Positions 24,418 to 35,528 of a stretch of 64,000 nt of DNA are shown piece by piece (within the stretch, counting starts at the first letter, position 1; the number at the start of each line of letters is the position of its first letter). Made by a program: the position numbers and the translations under genes. Under the pieces are notes generated by a model. It was given only the letters and a program-made list of their open reading frames with translations. It was not told the DNA's origin and searched no databases. This DNA is from Phytophthora quininea (taxonomy: Eukaryota; Oomycota; Peronosporomycetes; Peronosporales; Peronosporaceae). Location of the stretch: assembly GCA_011947345.1 (NCBI GenBank), contig JAAVTG010000771.1, positions 58,882 to 122,881 on the forward strand, read 5' to 3'.

Positions 24418-27254
24418 ATGGCCCCGGCCGCAGATTCCTCACCAAAGCGCTCCTTTTACGCAAAACTTTCTCTCTCAGTGCGTCCTCGCCCGTGACCACA
24501 ATCGACAATCCGCCTGCCCAGCTGAATGTGCTGCGCAGTTCTCCATCCATCCTCGACACTGAAGAAAAGCCGCTGCCGAGACGATCTCTTTGCTCGAGTC
24601 TTTCCTACCCAGAACATCGTCAGTCGAAGCGAAGCCCACAACCCCTCCCGACGAAATACGTTCGCACTTAGCTCTCGATCGGTGCTCGACTCGGACGATC
24701 AAACCCGAAAGCGAACTTCTTCACAAAGCTCCTTGTTCCGCAAGACGTCCGCATTGGAAGCTCAAGACGACTTGTCTCGACGTAGCACATTTCTGCGATC
24801 TCCTTCTTATCTGGACACGGGAGACCAGCCCCGAAAACGATCGTCGTTTGTACGAAACTCGTTTACGCGAGTCAGGGCGTGGCAGCGCACAAATGTCATT
24901 CAGCCCCAACGAACCGACTCCACCTGGTCTTTGACATATTATGAGCAAGAACGACTGCGGCGGAGGAAAAGTGAACGGTGGTATCGACAAATTCGACCGG
25001 CATCGATTGGAGCATGCCTGGCGATTGGGGGCAGGATCATCGTAGCGCCCATCATGTTGCTGTTAGTCTTTGCGTTCACCGATTATTTGACCCCGCCGGC
25101 ACGTTCCTCATCGAGGCCAAAGACAGTTACTTCGCCTTCAGTGAAATGGATCTCGTCATGTCTGGGGCTGCACGCCCTGCCACGTCGAGTGTAAGCGAGT
25201 GCTCCACCAAATGGCTACTTTCCATCATCAAGCACTCATGAGCAAACCCACGTTTGAAGATTTGTACACCGCCACGTCTTGGAATTATAGCATTCTCTCA
25301 GCAGATGCACTTTTGCTCGCTGAACGACTTGATGCGAGTGGTGCTATTTGTTCAGGTGGCGTTGACGAGTGGGGTCACCTCTTTCAATTATCACTGGCGA
25401 GGCTGCAGAAGTTGTGGAGATTATTGAGACGCTGGATTTATCCGTTCCGCCGCAGCAAATCCTGGAGGCGAAGAAGGGCATTGAGCTGAAAACTCAATGC
25501 ACCACCAAGTGGGCTGTCGAGGCGCATCTTCGGCTTTTCAAGTTCCAGGCCGTGAAGAACAGCATCGACTACTCATCCATCCCAGCTGCAGATTTCAACG
25601 TTTTCCCAGAGTACACAGAATGCCGACCAGAAGTGCCGAATGAAGGAGTTGTCGGCGAGAAATTGGCGCTTGCCACCGGCGGTGAAGATCTCGTCCTAGT
25701 TGTCCCTGACCTTCTCAAGCTCTTTCCATACGGCTTTGATAGCAGTATGCCTGCAGTGTCTCGAATTGTTGCCACATCAAGCCCAACCGTTTATCCGGCA
25801 AAGACCGTCACACAATCGTTGTTTCGAGCGTACTACAGCGGATGCCGAGTGCGTACTGTGAACACGACAGGAATCTATGTCGAGGAAACGTGTACACCGT
25901 CCGAAAGGTGGCAAAACTATGGTCTCATGCTGCAAGCTCCCGACGATATCCCAGTCTGTAGTACTGGCAGTGCTGCTGTGTGCATCCACAACTACTACAA
26001 CTCGCTTTGGGAGTGGACGACTGGGACGGATAGCACACCTGGTCGAGCCTTGATGAAGATCAGTGTCTTCCGCAATCGATATGCAGATACTGTAGCTCTT
26101 AGCGTACTGCCAGGGATGGTGGTGCTTCAAATGCTGTTGATGGGGATCATCAGTCTCTACCAAATTATGTCGCACAAGCGCTCCGTGCTGCTCACGCAAA
26201 TTTGGGCATATCGCTGTCAGAATGGCCGGATGCAGGTACTCTATCTGGGGCAGGTCGCGTATCACCTCATTTACAACTCGGACATTTACTATCTGGGCCT
26301 AGTGACGGGGACACTGACGAAGGAATCGCTCGCCAACCTCACGTTTAGCTTCTTTGTCTTCTCGTATTCGTTCATCAATCTGCTCAAGGCAAGGTCTGGA
26401 GTTCAAAAATTGGACCGCCACTTTCGGCTGACATGGGAGTTTATGCAGGTAGTGATCACCACCACTGTCGCGTCGGTCCTGTATTCGTCGTACTCACGTC
26501 CATGCCGTTTCTCGTGGACTACAACGGCAAATTACTCCGCAAGACTACCAAAGAGGGGGCAAAATACTGCGGACTGAAGGATTCGTGCATCGTCATGCGC
26601 CTCAATCTGGCGATCCTCACGGTCATCCTATCAACCATACTTGGACTTGTCGCCTTGACGGCTTCGTTCATCGTCCAAAAGCACAGCAGTCCGTTAAAGC
26701 AGCTGACACGAACATTCTCTCGGATCCGACTGGCAAGCCACGTCAACGACTTCCGCACCAAGGCGAAGACCTCAAGCTCAAACTTATTAGTAAACGCCGG
26801 AACGAGCAAACCTCCTACCATCACGACCGTACCTCGTGCTCGATTTGCCATCCTTGGTCCAGGGCGCCGTCAAGTCGGTCCGGCAGACCACGCAATCACC
26901 ACTACACTCACCACCTTTGAAGAGTATTGTCTTGGGTCTGAATTCACCAAACTTTTCATGGACTGCGACGATTTCGCCTACGTGACGTTCATGAACAAAC
27001 GGTGCTCCAGTGTTGAAGCGCTACTGCTCACTGGGTACTTGTTCTACGGCAAGCATGTGTACCAGGCTCCGTCTGTGGTGCTGCTCTTGCTCGCTCGTCT
27101 TTTTCCACCGAAATTCCTGCGCACTTTTAACATTTTGTTGCTTCGGTGGTGGGTGCATCCAGATCACGGCACGGTCACACACGCGCTCTCCTGTACTTGG
27201 TATACGGCGAGCGAGGAGAACTACTGGATATCCGAAGCAACTCCGATCTCATAA
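24418..27254 (+). CDS. Polytopic membrane protein, paralogue 2 with Ser/Arg-rich repeat leader
   Basis: This is collinear with the upstream paralogue from helix 1 (about 25000-25090) to the C-terminus, including the TPCHVEC motif, the TVALSVLPGM helix and the YNG.LLRKTT segment. The leader differs: a Ser/Arg-rich stretch at about 24500-24880 carries at least three degenerate units of 25-30 residues of the form '(L)RS-S-S-LD(T/S)-(D/E)-Q-P-R-K-R(S/T)S...'. ATG 24418 is my preferred start because MAPAADSSPKR follows in a good initiation context, but it is uncertain. The reading frame crosses about seven one-base losses (three in the leader, then near 25090, 25165, 25373 and 26495). Comparison with paralogue 1 fixes several as missing G in G-runs. 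The function is unknown; the variable leader suggests a different cytosolic partner or phosphorylation. Confidence 0.7.
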
Positions 27255-27523
27255 GCAAACCGCAAAAGGCTTTGTTAGAGAGTTAATCGCACGCCTCACG
27301 CATCGATTTTCCGGTGCATGTTTGTCCTTAATCGTCCCGAAAACGTTTCTTGGGCACTTGCTTGATCACGCTAAATGCTGTATCACCACCATTGCTTCAC
27401 GAGTACCCACTTAATTTTCACTGTCAGAGTGCGGAAGAGATAAGCCAAATTGCTCTTGCTGTGACGCCACCCATATCCAAGTCGCTTCGTCCTCTCCAGG
27501 CTGGAGTCTCCGCCCCAGCAAGG

Positions 27524-28555
27524 TCAATCCAGCAGATCAACATATTTCACCAGTATCCGTTTGATCTTGTCGGTGACTTCTTTCGACATGAGCGAATCCT
27601 CCTCTGCTCCGACATCCAACAGCGACTCCAGCAATGTCCACAGGTCGCGTTTGCGGTATAACTGCGTTTGCAGGTAGAGTGGCGAATCTAGCACTCGCTC
27701 CAGCAGCTCCAAGTAGTTGAGCCGCGTAGGATCCTCCTGTGGCAGATCAGTACACTCACGGATGATGAGGTCCACCAACACCTTCAGGTCGTTGACGAAC
27801 ATGAGTGCCGCCGCCGTCTCGTCCGCCAGAATGTCTCCAAACAGCTGCAGCGCGTTCCAGAGGTGGACGAGTCGTGCTTTCGGACATGGGCAACCGCACG
27901 AGTTGATGACGTGCAGCAGAGCCCCTCCAAGATGTTCCCTGCCGTCCTTCATGTCGTGGAGGACAATTTCCACCAGCACCGAGTGTCCACACTGCCTCTC
28001 ATGGTAGTGGAACAGCGCCAGACAGAGCGTAAGACCCGCGAAGACCTTCGTAGAGCAGGAAGACAGCAGACGCAGCATCTTGGTCAACATCCCAGCATAC
28101 ATGGAGTGCCGGGAGACTTGACCGCAGACGTCGCTAGACGTGGACAGCAGGACCCTCTCCAGGAAGCCCAGCCAGGCAAACAGCTGCGCCGACTGCTTGG
28201 CGTCCGAGGGGTCCAGCTCTTCCAGGGCCTGGCACGTGGAGCTGATCAACGCGCGCATCTTGTGGACGTCTCGCGAGTTCACGTGGACGATGTTGTCGGC
28301 CTCGGAAGGATCCATCGCGGCGCAGAAGTTGCCCAGCAGCTCGGCAGCTCGCAAGCGCAGACTCAATGGAGCGAAGATGACGTCCAGCACGAGCGTCCAC
28401 AGCTCCTCCACGGGGAAGCGCCACGGGTCGACGACTTCTGCGTCCTCGTCGTCGTCGTCGTCTGCATCTGCCAACCCCAGTCGTCGCTCACAGCGCCGTA
28501 GTAAGCGCAGGTTCTCGGCCTGCTCGGTGCCCGGTGGCGAGTTCACCAGCCCCAT
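27524..28555 (-). CDS. SPIN90/Ldb17/Dip1-type leucine-rich domain protein
   Basis: Complete 343-residue ORF. An N-terminal segment has an acidic run of Asp/Glu (about residues 32-42). The rest is helical and Leu-rich. The segment FVNDLKVLVDLIIREC, followed by TDLPQEDPTRLNYLELLERVL and a Y-KRDLW-LL motif, is characteristic of the SPIN90/NCKIPSD-Ldb17-Dip1 domain as I know it. Family members bind Arp2/3 complex and activate it to nucleate unbranched actin filaments that seed endocytic patches. No SH3 or Pro-rich domain is present, so the protein resembles the short fungal Dip1 form rather than mammalian SPIN90. The gene converges with paralogue 2 (about 270 bases between stops) and is followed by the dehydrogenase gene, upstream on the same strand. 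Confidence 0.8.
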   Translation of the reverse strand: MGLVNSPPGTEQAENLRLLRRCERRLGLADADDDDDEDAEVVDPWRFPVEELWTLVLDVIFAPLSLRLRAAELLGNFCAAMDPSEADNIVHVNSRDVHKMRALISSTCQALEELDPSDAKQSAQLFAWLGFLERVLLSTSSDVCGQVSRHSMYAGMLTKMLRLLSSCSTKVFAGLTLCLALFHYHERQCGHSVLVEIVLHDMKDGREHLGGALLHVINSCGCPCPKARLVHLWNALQLFGDILADETAAALMFVNDLKVLVDLIIRECTDLPQEDPTRLNYLELLERVLDSPLYLQTQLYRKRDLWTLLESLLDVGAEEDSLMSKEVTDKIKRILVKYVDLLD

Positions 28556-28736
28556 CCTTGTCTGTTACCGTGATATGCGAGTTGTGCTAATGCTCCTATA
28601 TGAGGGTGCTACAGCCGCTTGCACCGGAAGCACTGCAGCTTCCCGACGACGAAATGTTGTATTACCATATACTTGAGACTTGCATGGAGCTCTCCTTGTT
28701 GTTGCACTTCACTCACTACCCGCTCAGTCGTCGTCT

Positions 28737-29810
28737 TCAAGCCGCCACTTTAATTCTTGGGTCCTTCGATGAGCCACTTGATGCCATTTCCTGCCTGACG
28801 TTCTTGAAGGCGTCCTCGGCCTGCTCGAACGGCACCGTCTTGGAGACGAGCTCCTTGACGCTCAACTTGCCGCTCGCGATCATATTCAGCGCCAGCTGAT
28901 AGTCGCCCGCCGAGTAGCGAAAGCTGCCGGTCACATGCAGCTCTTTGCTGCACATGATGCCGATGGGGAAGTTAATGTCCGTCTTGCCCATACCGCCCTG
29001 CGTGTAGTGAGCGCCGTTGCGCGCCACGTGCACGGCCGCCTGGATGCACGTCTCGGCGCCGCTGGCGTCGATCACCACGTCCGCACCTTCTCCCAGCCCA
29101 ACCTCGGCGATGATCTGCTCGGCGGTCTGCTGCGGGGTCAAGCCGGCCTTGCTCTGGAAGACGTTGGTGGCGCCGTGCTGCTTGGCGAACGTCAATCGCG
29201 CCTCGTTCACGTCAACGCCCACGACGGTCGTGGCGCCAAACACATAGCGAGCCACTTTGCACGCGAGCAAACCAACAGGGCCAACGCCGAAGACCACGAC
29301 GCTCTGGCCGGGGCTCACCTTGGCCAGCCGACAAAAATGCACAGCCACGGCCGTCGGCTCCAGCAGCGCTCCCTCCTGCATGCTCACGTTGGGCGGCAGC
29401 TTGTAGCAAAAGTCCTCGGGCATGACGTAGAACTTGGCCAGCGTGCCGTCGATCGGTGGCGTGGCAGCGAACGCCATGTCGGGGCACAGGTTGTAGTTGC
29501 CCTCGAGGCAGCGAACGCAGCGCCGACACGGCACGCCGGGCTCCATGGCGACCTCGTCCCCCACCTTGAGAGACTTCACGGCAGAGCCCACGGCGTGCAC
29601 CACGCCGGCTGACTCGTGGCCCAGCACCATGGGCTTCTCCACCACGTACTTGCCGATGCTGCCGCGCGTGTAGTAGTGGACGTCACTGCCGCAGATGCCC
29701 GTGTAGCGAACGTTGACGATCACGTCGTGCGGGTCCTTGATCTCGGGCACGGGGCGGTCTTCGAACTTGACCACGTCCACCTTCTCGAGCACAAAGGACA
29801 GATTCTGCAT
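28737..29810 (-). CDS. Zinc-dependent medium-chain dehydrogenase, sorbitol/xylitol dehydrogenase-like
   Basis: Complete 357-residue ORF. Catalytic zinc ligands are Cys40 (GICGSDVHYY), His65 and Glu66 (GHE). The four-Cys structural zinc loop is C-x2-C-x2-C-x7-C at about residue 95. The NAD(P)-binding motif is GVGPVGLLA, followed by a VVGVDVN strand whose Asp suggests NAD preference. GGMGK and the LLEPTAVAVHF segment fit the polyol dehydrogenase branch. Members oxidise sorbitol or xylitol to fructose or xylulose; the exact substrate cannot be fixed here. The protein is cytosolic, with no targeting signal visible. The gene lies head-to-tail with the SPIN90-like gene, separated by about 180 bases. 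Confidence 0.88.
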   Translation of the reverse strand: MQNLSFVLEKVDVVKFEDRPVPEIKDPHDVIVNVRYTGICGSDVHYYTRGSIGKYVVEKPMVLGHESAGVVHAVGSAVKSLKVGDEVAMEPGVPCRRCVRCLEGNYNLCPDMAFAATPPIDGTLAKFYVMPEDFCYKLPPNVSMQEGALLEPTAVAVHFCRLAKVSPGQSVVVFGVGPVGLLACKVARYVFGATTVVGVDVNEARLTFAKQHGATNVFQSKAGLTPQQTAEQIIAEVGLGEGADVVIDASGAETCIQAAVHVARNGAHYTQGGMGKTDINFPIGIMCSKELHVTGSFRYSAGDYQLALNMIASGKLSVKELVSKTVPFEQAEDAFKNVRQEMASSGSSKDPRIKVAA

Positions 29811-30182
29811 GGTCGAGCGGTCAATTCATGTATGCAGTGGTAGTTAGATTAAGAAGCGGCCGGTGAACGAGGACTACCTGGGGGTCATGGCTGATGCAGT
29901 TGGAGATGGAGTTGTTGGCGGTTGGTTGCGAATCTGAAAGTGAGCTCACCAAGACCGCCAGCTACCTTGATAAGTAAAAACTTCAACCACAACGCGAGGC
30001 TTCCTGATGGTCTGAAGCGCTTGGTCATGCTGCTATGAACTTCTACCCGCTCGTCATGCTCCATTGCCGGAAGGCATATTTGCCGCGTGTCATGTCAAAT
30101 TCATCCGAAGGAATTCATTCAGCTCCTTTTGTTATCCACGTTTACTCCTGTCCACATCTCCGCTACAGGCTTACTCATCCCG
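29811..30182. other. Intergenic, no gene seen
   Basis: This stretch lies between the start of the dehydrogenase gene and the stop of the PHD gene, both on the - strand. I see no ORF with coding character and no RNA gene. It must hold the dehydrogenase promoter, but no clear initiator was recognised. Confidence 0.5.
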
Positions 30183-33058
30183 TTATTTCGCACTGCTTGT
30201 GACAGGGAGCTGCTGAGGCTGGGCCGCAATCGCCGGCTTGGCAGAGTGCTTCACATTCGGCGTCGACACCATCACTGTGAGGTGGTGAACATTCGCGCAA
30301 AAGCACAGCCACGCCTTCATATCCGTTGACGACTCTCTCGGTAGCTCAAGACGACAGCGAGCACCTTGTCCAGTGCAGTACCAGATCGAAATCGGAGTTT
30401 GGTCGGGGAGCTTCTTGCGTCCCAGCTGATCCAGCCAGCGTTTGGCTTTGTCAGCGTCCCCAAACACATCGAACATGTAGCGGGGTCTTTCGCTAAGAGC
30501 GCTGAGAAGCCGCGAACGCAATGTCGCTTCCAGCTCACGGAAACTGCGCAGTCCCAGCAAGTCTAGCATGACCATCGGCGCCGATGGGGACGACAGATCG
30601 TTCTTCGAATGCGAGCACGCCGAGGATACCGTGGCTCGAACATCCATCACTTGAACGAAACACGTGACGTTGCGCTTGTCCTGACTGACCAACAAACGAC
30701 TCACACTTTCAACACCAGAACGACGCAAGCCGCTGTGGCCCAGCACTACCGTGGGCCTGTAGAACGGAAGGCGGAACTGATCAGCTCGAGCAGCCCACGG
30801 GAAAAACTCCACGTCCGACGGAGGCGCTGGAGGTGACGCCGGCTTCAAAGTCGACGCGTCAGTGGCCCCGAGATACGCCATCGCCTCACGCTCAAGCTCC
30901 GCCAACACTAGCGGCGGCATGCCTGCTAACAGTTTCTGCTTTCGGGTCAATTGTTTTCTTTTCTGGGGCAAACTTGCTTGGTCTTGTTGCTTTCGCGCAA
31001 TCCCCGACATGGGCGAAATGTGCAGGTTGCTTGACAGTGAGGCACCACTCGAAGTCGCTCCTGGCGTTACGAGCAGATTGTGCGTGTTAGAACAAGTTGT
31101 GGCAGCACTTGCAATGATCGGGGCGATTTTCTGGCGCTTGGCACTCGCGTTGAGCTCAGCCTCAGCTGCTCGTTTAGTGCTATTCACGTCGACGGTAGAG
31201 ACAGCCAAAACGGTGGTGTCTGGAGGCATCGTCTGTGAGTTGTTGTCTTGCTGGGTATCTTGAGTGAACTGCATCTCGGTATCCTGCGTGCTAGGCGTCT
31301 TATCTGGGGCGACTTGCGCAGGCGGTTGAATATTTCTCGCTGATTCTGTTGCTGGTAAGTGCGCGTCACGAGCCATCACGTTGTTTCTCGCTGGGTTGTG
31401 GCCGCCGTTGGAGTTTTCATTCGACACACCTTCGTTTGCATCACTCGGGCCCTGTCCATTGCGTCGCATTCCGGTCGGCCCAGCTTTCGCGTCTGCCCAA
31501 GGGCCGGCAGAAGCTCTCGCAGGAGGCATATCGGCATCACCGTCGCTCATAGGCGCATCTCCGTCTTCGTTTGCCACGGTTTGAGAAGCGTTGGCGTGGC
31601 CGTCAGAGTGCTGGTGCGCATGAGATCCACGCGTATCCAGGTAGATATACGCCGGTGCTGAATCTCCAAGGCCATCGTACGGGCGAGGAGTAGAGAGCGC
31701 CTGAAAACGACGCCAGCGTGCTAAGCCGAGCTCAGCATCGGCCGTTGACTGTGTCGCAGTCACACCTAGTGCCTCCAATCGCGCTGTAAAGGCCGCGTTG
31801 CTGGCACGTAGGATAGCACTCGTGTCGGCGTCAGCAACGTTACCTTCTTGTTGCCTTAACTGGAGCTCGACCATAGCATGTCGCTGCAAACAGTGACGGA
31901 TCAGGTCCACCGGGCGAGCGAAGTCTTCCGCCGACGCCACACGCAGCACATATCTGTTCGGGACCACAATCACGCTGTCATCCGCAAACATTCGCACAGT
32001 CAGTAGCTGGTCGCCACAGCCCAAAGGTTCCGCTTCCTCTGTTGCGGTGACGACCCCCAGTGGTTTGCAGCTTCGGGCGCCGCATTCTTCGTGCTCGGCG
32101 GCAGCAAGGCGTTGCTGAACTCGAGCACCAACCCCACGTCGCCCGCTGCCATCCGCAGACGAAGCGAATTACTGGCATCCGGACTGCTTTTGGGGGCCAG
32201 CATCTTCTCCCCGTCATGCTTTGGACACACAAACAAGTTCCCTGGGTCCAACCCTGTCGCGTCGACTGCAGTCTGCGTCGTGGCGCCTCCTGTTCCTCTG
32301 GGACACCTCAAATGAGTCATCGTCGAGCACACGGTGCAGCTCTTGCAGCGCCGCATGTCTGTCTCCAGTAAGCCGCAGGTATCACACGTGTGTCTGGAGC
32401 ACACAAAGCCCGAGTGCACAGTCTCCTGCTGCGCCTGAGGGAGACACTGCTCGTGGAAGAAGAAGCCGCAATCCAGCACCGAGCACTTGCGCAGGTCGTT
32501 GCTCCCGTGGCCCAGGAAGCCGCAACGCTGGCAGCGGTGCAGACTTCGCACACACTGCGCGCACCTCCAGTTGTCATGGGCCTGCTTCTTCTCCTGTCCT
32601 GTCAGCGGAGCCGCCGTCCACGGCGCCTGCAGTTCATCCACACAATGCTGGTGGGCCACTCTGGCGCAGCTGCCGCCGCAGCGAAGTAGGCCGCGACCGC
32701 CACTGCCGCAGAGGAAGCAGCTGGACGGGAAGAGCGAGACGCTGGGGGCGGCCACTGCTGCCGAGGTCTGCTGGGCTCTCTTGGGGCGCTTCTTCTTGGG
32801 CTTGAAGCTGTCCTCCGAGTCCTCGTCTACTGCAGGCAGCTCGTTGACGCGCGCGCACTCGTGCTCGTGGAAGGAGATCTCGTGGGGCAGCGCGCCCGCT
32901 CGGTAGACGTGCAGGCAACGAGCGCAGTGCGCGGGTGCGGTGGGGGACGGCGGAGGAGACGCCGAGGTGCAGCTGGCCACATGCAGTGCGAAGGCAGCGC
33001 CGTCCGTGGCCGCGAAGCTCGTCAAGCACACAGGGCAAGCTTGCGAAGTCTCCGCCAT
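30183..33058 (-). CDS. Multi-PHD-finger nuclear protein
   Basis: About 958 residues across one frameshift near 32057, where a lost base in a C-run (+ strand) splits the ORF. The start ATG is at 33058; an in-frame ATG at 33115 would add 19 residues. The N-terminus has two C-x2-C...H-x3-C fingers (CPVCLTSF..., CARCLHVY...) resembling UBZ/RAD18-type fingers. Then comes a cluster of PHD fingers: CFLCGSGG...WRCAQC, CQRCGFLG...CSRHTC and CDTCG...FVCPKH. The middle is low-complexity, Gln/Asn/Thr-rich and probably disordered. A folded C-terminal region of about 250 residues has no domain I can name. The spacing of the fingers recalls NSD-type histone methyltransferases, but no SET domain follows, so a chromatin-reader role is inferred. 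The gene is divergent from the arginyl-tRNA synthetase gene. Confidence 0.75.
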
Positions 33059-33132
33059 TGTTCGATTTGGTGTCGGAGTTATGTACTTACGCCTCTGTGT
33101 GTACCGTACGAACATCTCTGTGCGTGCTGGTC

Positions 33133-33150
33133 TATCATTTCATTTGTTGT
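33133..33150 (+). promoter_or_regulatory. Oomycete-type initiator + flanking element for arginyl-tRNA synthetase
   Basis: TATCATTTCATTTGTTG sits about 20 bases before the ATG at 33157. It matches the oomycete core pattern of an initiator TCAYTYY followed by a CAWTTT flanking element. The whole divergent spacer between the PHD start and this gene's start is only about 98 bases. Confidence 0.6.
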
Positions 33151-33156
33151 CAAGTG

Positions 33157-35033
33157 ATGCTGTCGACGGCGACCCACGTGCAGAGGCTGCTGCGGCGCGC
33201 GACGCAGGCGGCGCTGCCCTCGTCCGCGGCGCTGCTGCCGGACAACCTCGGCGTTCGACGCTCAGCCCAAGCGGACGCCGACTACCAGACGAGTCTGGCG
33301 CTGCAGCTCGGCAACAGCAAGTCCAAGAAGAGCAGGAGTGATGGTCTTTCCGCATCCGCACTCGCGCAAGATATCGTCGATCAGCTCCAGGGTGCGGACG
33401 CACGCCAGCTGCTCCGAGACGCCTTCGTGAGCAAAGGGGCTTCGTGAACCTCGTCCTGCGGGACGAGTGGCTGGCCAGACAGGCACTGAGTATGGCCACC
33501 GACGGCGTCACGCCCCAGCAACTGCCCAAGAGCCAACAGAGGCAGATCCTGGTGGATTTCGCAGCCCCCAACATGGGCAAGAAGCTGCACGTGGGCCACC
33601 TGCGCTCCAGTGTCATTGGAGACTCGATCTGCAACCTGCTGGAGTTCCGCGGCCACCAGGTCGCGAGAGTGAGCCACACGGGAGATGTGGGCTCAGCTCT
33701 CGCCACACTTATTGTGGAACTCATGCAGCAGCAGGTGCCTCTCGACGCGCTCACAGACGCTCAGCTAGGAGCTTGCTACGAAACAGGCAAAAGGAAACTC
33801 AGTGGACAGGTGGACGAGGCCTTCAAGAAGAAAGTGGACGACGTGGTGCTGCAGCTGCAACGTCTCAGCAGTGACTCGGTGGACCCAAACGTCCGAGAGT
33901 CCTGGATAAGAGCCTGCCAAGTGAGTCGAGAGGCCTATGCTCGCATCTTCGATCGCCTCCATGTGAAAGTGCAGGAGAGGGGCGAGTCCACATATATGAA
34001 GTTGGTGCCTGGAGTGGTTAAGCAGATGGAGGACAGTGGCTTAGCTGTACCTTCACAAGGAGCCCTGGGTATCTTCCTAGATGGACCTGACAAGCCTCCG
34101 ATGCTGATTCGGAAGCGAGATGGAGGCTTCTTGTACGCTACGGTGGACTTGGCGTGTCTGTACTCGCGTATCCACGGCTTTCCTGGTGTAGACCCCACTG
34201 AGTACGATGAAATTGTGTACGTGACGGACCAGAGTCAGCAACTGCACTTTAAGCACTTGTTTGCAGCCGCGCGGAAGGCTGAATGGACCAGTCGGGACGG
34301 CAAAGAAGATGTACAGCTAACCCATGCGCCGTTTGGTCTGGTGCTGGGCCATGACGGTACGAAGCTGAGCTCTCGTAATGGAGCTTTCGACTACCTGGAA
34401 GATCTGCTGGACGGTGCTGCCGCCGAGTGCTCACGACAAGCGTTGGCTTCAGCTACGACGGGGACTGTTGCCAGTGAACTCAATCTGACGCAAGAAGAAA
34501 TCGATGCCCAAAATCGCGTTGTAGGGGACGCTGCTGTGCGCTACTTCGAACTAGCGCAGCAGCGCGAACGCAACTACAAGTTCATTATGGGCAACGTTTT
34601 GAATTTGAAGGGCAACACGGGCGTATACCTCATGTACGCGTCAGCAAGACTGCAAGGTATTCTCCGCAAGGCCAGCGGAGCGAAAAATGACCAAACGTCA
34701 TGGGATACTTTCCTAGGGCTATCCAGCGACAAGAATGCAGCTCAAGACGTTCTGGCGAGGGCTTCTAGGGACTGGCATCCGTCTGAACGCGCACTAGCGT
34801 TGCTACTCGCTCAGTTTGATGACGAGGTGACAGCCACATTGACGCATCTGTACCCGCACTACCTTTGCGACTATCTTTTCCGCGTTGCGGGCCATTTCCA
34901 CGTTTTCTATGAGAATTGCCGTGTCATTCAAGATCCGCGGCAAGATAGCCGTCTGTTGCTCTGTGCTGCCACTGACGCAGTTCTTCGCCGTGGTCTTCAG
35001 TTGGTCGGTGTGGAAGCAGTGGACCGCATGTGA
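33157..35033 (+). CDS. Arginyl-tRNA synthetase (class I)
   Basis: About 625 residues when one lost G in a G-run near 33437 is restored. The N-terminal additive domain is recognisable (DYQTSLALQL around residue 45). The frameshift falls at the conserved G-F-V-N-L strand. The catalytic core has the HIGH-type signature HVGHLRSSVIGD, the GDVGS.LATLI segment, and a KMSKS-equivalent GTKLSSRNG. The C-terminal anticodon-binding helical domain ends with ...ALLLAQF...LYPHYLCDYLF..AGHFH.FYENCRVI and VGVEAVDRM, which is characteristic of ArgRS. It charges tRNA-Arg for translation. The N-terminal 30 residues are Arg/Ala-rich and lack acids, so mitochondrial or dual targeting is possible but unproven. Since this gene is essential, its frameshift is strong evidence that such breaks are technical. 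Confidence 0.93.
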
Positions 35034-35528
35034 GATGTGAAATAGACCAACGATTTTGACATGGAGACAACATCACGAAAGGCTGCTTTGGCGATTTTAT
35101 CGACGACCTGGTCGGTTCATCAGAACCTCGTTGCTTTTGGTGGTGACAACACTAGTGGAATACATCCGCACTAATAACGATGCAAGCGGCTCAAAGCCAA
35201 GCAGCAGAGCAATATGAAAAGTGCGTTTCACTTCTGAGAAGATCCCATGGCAAGTTTCTGTCTGACTAACACTTAGTCGGATTTGCTGTGCTCGCGTACC
35301 ATTTACACGACACGGTCGATTTCCACAAATTCTTGTGCGCTTACGACAAACGCAGTGGAAATTGCTAACGGATTTCAAATGCAGGGCGAGTTGAGAATTC
35401 GACGCCCGTGCCACAAGTGAAAACCCGCAGCCTGGTCCACGGGACGAGGCCATCAATGGAACCCCACTTCTTTAGCGCGGTACTATTTCCAGCTTCCGTT
35501 ATGCGATCACCTCGAAACCATCACGACG
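35034..35528. other. Intergenic, no gene seen
   Basis: About 495 bases between ArgRS and the MFS transporter. A 119-codon ORF on the - strand has no recognisable protein features, and I treat it as chance. Confidence 0.5.

Noticed and set aside
27863..28676. Long + strand ORFs opposite the SPIN90-like gene and, at 28935-29612, opposite the dehydrogenase
   Set aside because: They shadow well-identified genes in G/C-rich codons and have no recognisable domain.
30183..33115. Treating the PHD gene as two genes
   Set aside because: The two ORFs overlap in a C-run and adding one base joins them; the second ORF lacks its own start context.
35097..35456. 119-codon ORF on the - strand between ArgRS and the MFS gene
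   Set aside because: No domain, poor start context and no promoter element; probably chance.
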